Shown here: positions 59,079 to 64,000 of the stretch, piece after piece
How positions within the stretch are numbered: position 1 is the first letter of the stretch
Layout of the letters: each line of letters starts with the position of its first letter
From: Stenotrophomonas lactitubi
GTDB lineage: Bacteria; Pseudomonadota; Gammaproteobacteria; Xanthomonadales; Xanthomonadaceae
NCBI RefSeq assembly: GCF_002803515.1
Contig: NZ_PHQX01000003.1
Span: forward strand, 124,001-188,000
Length of the DNA: 64,000 nt
Direction: 5' to 3'
Notes under the pieces: generated by a model
Database searches by the model: none
Told to the model about the DNA's origin: nothing
The model's input: only the letters and a program-made list of their open reading frames with translations
Made by a program: the position numbers and the translations under genes

Positions 59079-61706
59079 ATGCCCCAGCACACCCTGCTCG
59101 TGGCGGCCCTGGCCGTCGCTCTGGCCGCGCCTTTGTCTGCCGCCGCCGAAACCACCGCCGACGCCAGTACCCTGGCTGCCGTGCGCGTCACCGGTTCCAA
59201 CATCAAGCGCGCCGATACCGAAGCCTCCAACCCCGTGCAGGTGATCGGCCGCCAGCAGCTGGAACAGACCGGCAAGGCCACCGTGGCCGATGTGCTGCGC
59301 TCGATCTCGGCCAACACCGGCAACGCCAGCAACGAGACCACCAACAACGGTTGGGCATCGGGCTCGGCCGGCATCGGTCTGCGCGGCCTCTCGCAGAAGA
59401 ACACGCTGGTGCTTCTCAACGGCCGGCGCCTGGCCAACTACGGCTTCCCGGCCGGCGGCCTGTCGGACACCTTCGTCGATCTCAACGCGCTGCCGCTGGT
59501 GGCTGTCGAACGCATCGAAGTGCTCAAGGACGGTGCATCCGCGGTGTACGGCAGCGATGCAGTGGCCGGCGTGGTCAACATCATCACCCGGCAGAACTTC
59601 GAAGGCGCCGAGATCGGCGGCAGCTTCGGTGGCGCCGACCAGGGCGGCCTGCACGAGCAGAACCTGAAGTTCGTCGGCGGTCTGGGCGACATCGACAAGG
59701 ATGGCTACAACATCCTCTTCAGCCTGCAGGCCTACAACCGCGAGCGACTGGACCAGGACGAGCGCAACCTGACCAAGAGCGGCATCTACAGCGACCAGCC
59801 CGGCGGCCGCTGGAACGGCTGGTCGGCCAAGGGCGCACGCTATCTGGTCAATGGCACCTCCGTGCCGATGCTCGATGCCAACGGCAACTGCCCCACCGGC
59901 ACCACCCGCGTGGCCAGCGCGCCGATCGACGGTCTGGCCGGTGATACCTGCGGCTTCAACCAGGCCCCGTTCACCACCCTGATTCCCTCGACCAAGCGCT
60001 ACCAGGCCTACGCCAACGGCACCTTCCGCCTTGGCGACAACGTCGAAGCGTTCGGCGAAGTGCTGTACAGCCAGATCAAGAGCGCTGCCTGGTTCGGCAG
60101 CAGCCCGTTCTTCACCCTGGAAAGCGGTCGCTTCGCACTGAACGCGCAGACCGGCCTGGCCGAGCCGGTGTCGTCCAACCTGCCGGCCGGCAATCCGTAC
60201 AACCCGTACGGCCGCGCGATTCCGATCGAATACACCTTCTTCGACCTCGGCGGCACCATCAAGACCAACCGCTCCACCGCCTATCGCGGTGTGTTCGGGC
60301 TGCGTGGCAACACCGAGAAGTGGGACTGGGAAGTGGCCGCATTCGGCGCGCGCAGCAGCGAGCGCGAAACTGTCTCCGGCGGCTTCGCCAACCGCTGGGC
60401 GCTGGCCAACGCACTGGCGACCGGCAGCTACAACCTGCTGAACCCGGCGGCCACGCCGCAGTCGGTACGCGATTCGATCAACATCGCCACCCTGCGTCCA
60501 GCCGAGTCGGTGCTGCAGGGCATCGATGCGAAGATCTCCGGCAGCCTCGGCCACACCTGGGCCGGCGACATCGGCTTCGCCGCCGGTGCCGAATGGCGCC
60601 GCGAGAAGCTCGATTCGAACAACCCGTGGCAGATCGACGCCGGCCTGCAGGTGCGCCCGGCGATTGCCGAAGTGCACGGCGAGCGCAAGGTCAGCGCCGC
60701 CTATGCCGAGGTCAACGTGCCGCTGGCATCGACCCTGGAGCTGTCCGCCGCCGCCCGCGCCGATCATTACGATGATTTCGGCGACGCGTTCTCGCCCAAG
60801 CTCGGCCTGCGCTGGCAGCCGCTGGATTTCCTGCTGGTGCGAGCCTCGGCGTCGAAGGGCTTCCGTGCGCCGTCGCTGTCGGAGAACTCCAACAGCACCA
60901 GCATCGCCTACGGCAGCGTGGTCGACCCGCGTGATCCGGACGTGCCGGGCTCGCGGCAGAACCCGACCTTCTTCACCGTCGGCAACAACGACCTGAAGCC
61001 GGAGCGTACCAAGAGCGTGAACTTCGGCGTGGTGCTGTCGCCGTGGTCGAACACCAACCTGAGCATCGACTACTACCGCATCCAGCTGGACAACCTGGTC
61101 GGTACCAACAACACCCAGACCCTGGTCAACGACAACGTCGCCGGTGCCGTGCAGCGCGATGAGCGCGGAAAGCTGCAGGCGGTCTACAACCGCTACCAGA
61201 ACCTGAGCGAGCTGAAGACTTCGGGCATCGACGTCGAGCTGCGCCAGCGCATCCCGACCACCGCCTTCGGTGACTTTACCCTGACCTCGGCCTACACCCA
61301 CGTACGCGACTACCGGCGCCCGACCGTGGTCGGCGGCCCGTTGGTGGACTATGCCGGCAGCAACCTCGGCGCCACCCTGCCGAAGAACAAGGCCACCACC
61401 ACCCTCGACTGGAAGTACAGCGACTACACCGCTGCGGTGACCTGGTACTACACCAGTGGCTACGACCAGAAGGCCAGCACCGCCGCCGCCGCGGTGCAGA
61501 GCCGCGTCGATGCCTACAACCAGTTCGATCTGTACCTGGGCTACACCGGCATCGAGAACCTGACCGTGTATGCCAAGGTGCAGAACCTGGGTGACAAGAC
61601 GCCGCCGTACGACGCGTCGTTCCCGGGCATCCGTGCGCCGTACGACTTCAGCCAGTACGACCTGCGTGGCCGCTACTTCACGCTGGGCTTCGATTACCGC
61701 TTCTGA
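59079..61706 (+). CDS. TonB-dependent outer-membrane receptor
   Basis: 875 residues. Signal peptide ([20 protein letters not shown]), TonB-box zone [14 protein letters not shown], plug domain with [20 protein letters not shown] and [20 protein letters not shown], and a large beta-barrel ending in FTLGFDYRF, the aromatic end needed for outer-membrane insertion. The [13 protein letters not shown] opening is typical of oligopeptide/carbohydrate receptors of xanthomonads. It is followed by an exported M14 peptidase, so peptide uptake is a fair guess. ATG at 59079 is used; an upstream ATG at 58992 lies within the operator. Confidence 0.94.
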   Translation: MPQHTLLVAALAVALAAPLSAAAETTADASTLAAVRVTGSNIKRADTEASNPVQVIGRQQLEQTGKATVADVLRSISANTGNASNETTNNGWASGSAGIGLRGLSQKNTLVLLNGRRLANYGFPAGGLSDTFVDLNALPLVAVERIEVLKDGASAVYGSDAVAGVVNIITRQNFEGAEIGGSFGGADQGGLHEQNLKFVGGLGDIDKDGYNILFSLQAYNRERLDQDERNLTKSGIYSDQPGGRWNGWSAKGARYLVNGTSVPMLDANGNCPTGTTRVASAPIDGLAGDTCGFNQAPFTTLIPSTKRYQAYANGTFRLGDNVEAFGEVLYSQIKSAAWFGSSPFFTLESGRFALNAQTGLAEPVSSNLPAGNPYNPYGRAIPIEYTFFDLGGTIKTNRSTAYRGVFGLRGNTEKWDWEVAAFGARSSERETVSGGFANRWALANALATGSYNLLNPAATPQSVRDSINIATLRPAESVLQGIDAKISGSLGHTWAGDIGFAAGAEWRREKLDSNNPWQIDAGLQVRPAIAEVHGERKVSAAYAEVNVPLASTLELSAAARADHYDDFGDAFSPKLGLRWQPLDFLLVRASASKGFRAPSLSENSNSTSIAYGSVVDPRDPDVPGSRQNPTFFTVGNNDLKPERTKSVNFGVVLSPWSNTNLSIDYYRIQLDNLVGTNNTQTLVNDNVAGAVQRDERGKLQAVYNRYQNLSELKTSGIDVELRQRIPTTAFGDFTLTSAYTHVRDYRRPTVVGGPLVDYAGSNLGATLPKNKATTTLDWKYSDYTAAVTWYYTSGYDQKASTAAAAVQSRVDAYNQFDLYLGYTGIENLTVYAKVQNLGDKTPPYDASFPGIRAPYDFSQYDLRGRYFTLGFDYRF

Positions 61707-61770
61707 TCCACCCGCCGCGGCCGACCACCCCGTGTGGCCGGCCGTGTTGCCATGTTTCTGGGGAGTCACC

Positions 61771-64000
61771 GTGTCCTTCCACCGCCGTGCTGTTTTCCCG
61801 CTGTTGCTTGCCGTCGCCACCGCCGTATCGCTGCCGTCTGCGGTGCATGCGCAGAGCGCCTATTTCTTCCCGAAGACTACCGATGCAGCGGCATTCGATA
61901 CCGCCATTCCCACGCCGGAGCAGTTCCTCGGCTATCCGATCGGCAGCCGTTACACCCGCCACGACCAGCTGGTGGCTTACTTCCAGGAGCTGGCCAAGCA
62001 CTCGGACAGGATCAGCGTGCGCGAGATCGGTCGCAGCTATGAAGGCCGCCCGCTGCTGATTGCCACGGTCACCGCTGCCGGCAACCACGCGCGGCTGGAA
62101 CAGATCCGCCAGCAGCACGCGACCCTGGTCGATCCGGCACAGCCGCGCAGCGCTGCCGGTGACAGTCCGGTGGTGGTGTGGCTGGGCTACAGCGTGCACG
62201 GCAATGAGACCTCCAGCGGCGAAGCGGCGATGCTGACCGCGTACTACCTGGTGGCCAATCGCAGCGCGGAAACGCAGCAGTGGCTGCAGCAGGCGGTGGT
62301 GCTGTTCGATCCGGCGCAGAATCCCGATGGCCGCGACCGCGCCGCCAACTGGCACAACGCCTGGGCGTCAGATCCGGCCTCGGCCGATCCGGCTGACAAG
62401 GAGCACGTAGAACCGTTCCCGCAGGGCCGCACCAACCACTACTTCACCGATCTCAACCGCGATTGGCTGGCGCTGACCCAGCAGGATTCGCGGCCCAAGG
62501 TGGCGCAGTTCCACCAGTGGTACCCGAACGTGCAGATCGACTTCCACGAGATGGGCAAGGACAGCACGTACTACTTCGAGCCATCGCCGAAGAGCATGCA
62601 TAGTCCGTTGATCCCGGCGGCATCGTACGAGTTCAACAAGACCCTGGCCAAGTACCACGCCCAGGCGCTCGATGCGCTGGGTTCGCTGTACTACACCGGT
62701 GAGAACTTCGACAATTTCTCGCCCGTGTACGGCTCGACCTATCCGGACTTCCACGGCGCGGTCGGCGTCACCGTCGAACAGGCCAGCTCGCGTGGTCGCG
62801 TGCAGGAATCGGTGAATGGCCTGTTGACGTTCCCGTTCACCATCCGCAACCAGGTTGCCACCGGCTTGGGCACGGTGCGCGGTGCAGTGACCGAACGCAA
62901 CGCCCTGTTCGATCTGCAGAAGCAGTTCTTCCAGAGCGCGCTGAAGCAGGCCGCACAACAGCCGGTGAAGAGCTTCGTATTCGGCGACGCGCATGATCCG
63001 GCATTGACCCGACGCCTGCTGGAACTGCTGTTGCTGCACAGGATTGAAGTGCATGCGCTGGATCGCGCCGTCACCGTGGATGGCCAGCGTTTCGAAGCGG
63101 GCAGCGCCTACGTGGTGCCGGTGCAGCAGGCGCAGTTCCGGCTGGTCCATTCGATCTTCGCCGAGACCCCGCCGATCAAGGGCGACGTGTTCTACGGCAG
63201 CACCAGCTATGCGATCGCCCCGGCCTACGGCGTGGCCTCTGCCGGCAGCCGCAGCCGCATCGACGGCGGCGCCCGCGTGCTCGAGGTTCCCGAAGTACAG
63301 GGCGGGGTGATTGGTGGTGAAGCGGGCTTCGCCTACGTGATCGACTGGCGCGACTACAACGCGGGCCGCGCACTGGCCGGCCTGCAGGCCAAGGGCTTGT
63401 CCACACGTGCCACCTTCCAGCCGTTCACCGCCAGCACCGCACAGGGTGACGTGGCCTTTGCCGGTGGCAGCATCGTGGTACCGGTGGCCGGGCAGCCACT
63501 GCAGGGCGCGGTGCTGCAGGAAGCGGTCGCCGCCGCAGCGCGGGCAGCCGACGTGCAGGTGCATGCGCTGTCCAGTGGCCGCAGCCGCGATGGCATCGAC
63601 CTTGGCAGTGACGGCGTCAAGGCACTGCGCAAGCCAGCAGTGGCGCTGGTGATGGGCGAGGGCGTGGCCGCCACCGAAATCGGTTCGGCCTGGTTCCTGC
63701 TCGACCAGCAGCTGCGCCTGCCGGCCAGCAAGCTGGACCCCCAGCAGCTGGGCAAGGTATCGCTGGACCGCTACACCACGATCGTGCTCTCCGGCGGCAC
63801 CTACACGGGCATCGACGCAACCGCGGTAGCGGCATTGAAACGCTGGATCCAGGCCGGCGGCTCACTGGTCACCTATGGCAGCGCTTCAAAGTGGGCGATC
63901 GAACAGAAGCTCGCCGACGGCGAGAAGCTGGGCAAGGAAGAGGACGCGGGAGACACCGCGCGCCGCGCCTTCGGTGACCAGCGTGATATCGCCGCGATCG
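61771..64000 (+). CDS. Exported M14 family zinc carboxypeptidase, 3' end outside window
   Basis: 743 residues are visible and the frame is still open at the window edge. The GTG at 61771 is five bases after GGGGAG. Signal peptide ([23 protein letters not shown] cleavage region). M14 zinc motifs: [14 protein letters not shown] (HxxE) and the later His in [10 protein letters not shown]. Past about residue 400 it continues into a beta-rich region and then a GATase1-like fold ([30 protein letters not shown]). It lies 65 bases after the TonB receptor and is probably co-transcribed: the peptidase would trim substrates for the receptor, or process the imported peptides. Confidence 0.9.
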   Translation, partial: MSFHRRAVFPLLLAVATAVSLPSAVHAQSAYFFPKTTDAAAFDTAIPTPEQFLGYPIGSRYTRHDQLVAYFQELAKHSDRISVREIGRSYEGRPLLIATVTAAGNHARLEQIRQQHATLVDPAQPRSAAGDSPVVVWLGYSVHGNETSSGEAAMLTAYYLVANRSAETQQWLQQAVVLFDPAQNPDGRDRAANWHNAWASDPASADPADKEHVEPFPQGRTNHYFTDLNRDWLALTQQDSRPKVAQFHQWYPNVQIDFHEMGKDSTYYFEPSPKSMHSPLIPAASYEFNKTLAKYHAQALDALGSLYYTGENFDNFSPVYGSTYPDFHGAVGVTVEQASSRGRVQESVNGLLTFPFTIRNQVATGLGTVRGAVTERNALFDLQKQFFQSALKQAAQQPVKSFVFGDAHDPALTRRLLELLLLHRIEVHALDRAVTVDGQRFEAGSAYVVPVQQAQFRLVHSIFAETPPIKGDVFYGSTSYAIAPAYGVASAGSRSRIDGGARVLEVPEVQGGVIGGEAGFAYVIDWRDYNAGRALAGLQAKGLSTRATFQPFTASTAQGDVAFAGGSIVVPVAGQPLQGAVLQEAVAAAARAADVQVHALSSGRSRDGIDLGSDGVKALRKPAVALVMGEGVAATEIGSAWFLLDQQLRLPASKLDPQQLGKVSLDRYTTIVLSGGTYTGIDATAVAALKRWIQAGGSLVTYGSASKWAIEQKLADGEKLGKEEDAGDTARRAFGDQRDIAAI

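Noticed and set aside
58521..61820. A 1099-codon minus-strand open frame that includes queD
   Set aside because: Beyond queD it is the antisense of the TonB receptor gene; the protein has no domain logic and the receptor frame has a signal peptide, plug and barrel. QueD alone has normal length with its own ATG.
1..64000. tRNA or rRNA genes, insertion sequences, prophage or genomic island
   Set aside because: No cloverleaf with CCA-type ends, no transposase or integrase frame, and no stretch with clearly deviating composition other than short AT-rich operators.

Overview
The window looks like chromosomal DNA of a Stenotrophomonas-type bacterium (Xanthomonadaceae, close to S. maltophilia). The reasons are high GC, many short GTAG-headed palindromes of the SMAG/REP type between genes, and gene pairs typical of the group: lrp/dadA-alr, fabA-fabB, motAB, DUF3297, DUF3247, and a TonB receptor followed by an M14 peptidase. 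I found 61 protein genes, two of them cut by the window edges. There are no rRNA or tRNA genes, CRISPR arrays, insertion sequences or prophage. It reads as core chromosome rather than an island.

Layout. 1-6.1 kb: end of an exported M28 peptidase, a LytS/AlgZ-AlgR type two-component pair, a small lipoprotein, a membrane protein and an MpaB-like oxygenase. 6.2-9.4 kb: a TetR repressor divergent from two translationally coupled MFS pumps, with three matching operators between them. 9.4-21.3 kb: M13 peptidase lipoprotein, a PAS-PAS-degenerate GGDEF-EAL phosphodiesterase, a LysR-controlled doxX/ygiD/esterase operon, a CPA1 antiporter and several small conserved proteins. 21.4-31.6 kb: motAB, a cytosolic msrB, small secreted or low-complexity proteins, the Lrp-dadA-alr alanine catabolism locus and a hybrid sensor kinase. 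31.7-41.8 kb: rsmC-rsuA-HAD operon, fabA-fabB, dinB, an exported MBL hydrolase, an NmrA-like reductase with LysR, a methyltransferase and gph. 41.9-48 kb: btuB under a cobalamin riboswitch, a histidine phosphatase, free-Met-SO reductase, bioD and a MocR regulator. 48-55.7 kb: an exported methionine-sulfoxide repair operon (msrB-dipZ-msrA) divergent from an OmpR-type two-component system, then a second, RstAB-like system. 56-64 kb: an asparagine-synthetase homologue lacking its catalytic Cys, a non-coding zone with two large hairpins and a small RNA, queD, a TonB-dependent receptor and the start of an M14 peptidase.

The most unusual content is non-coding. Two families of long hairpin elements each occur twice, with a conserved core of fixed length (53 nt and 42 nt) enclosed by perfectly paired arms whose sequences are unrelated between copies. 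Just beside one pair is a well-formed small RNA gene on the minus strand with two hairpins carrying the same C-rich loop (TCCCTCCC), a promoter and an eight-T terminator.

Functional themes: repair of oxidised methionine (cytosolic msrB and free-MetSO reductase, exported msrA and msrB fed by DipZ), envelope sensing (four two-component or hybrid kinase loci), drug and cation efflux, and nutrient uptake coupled to exported peptidases.
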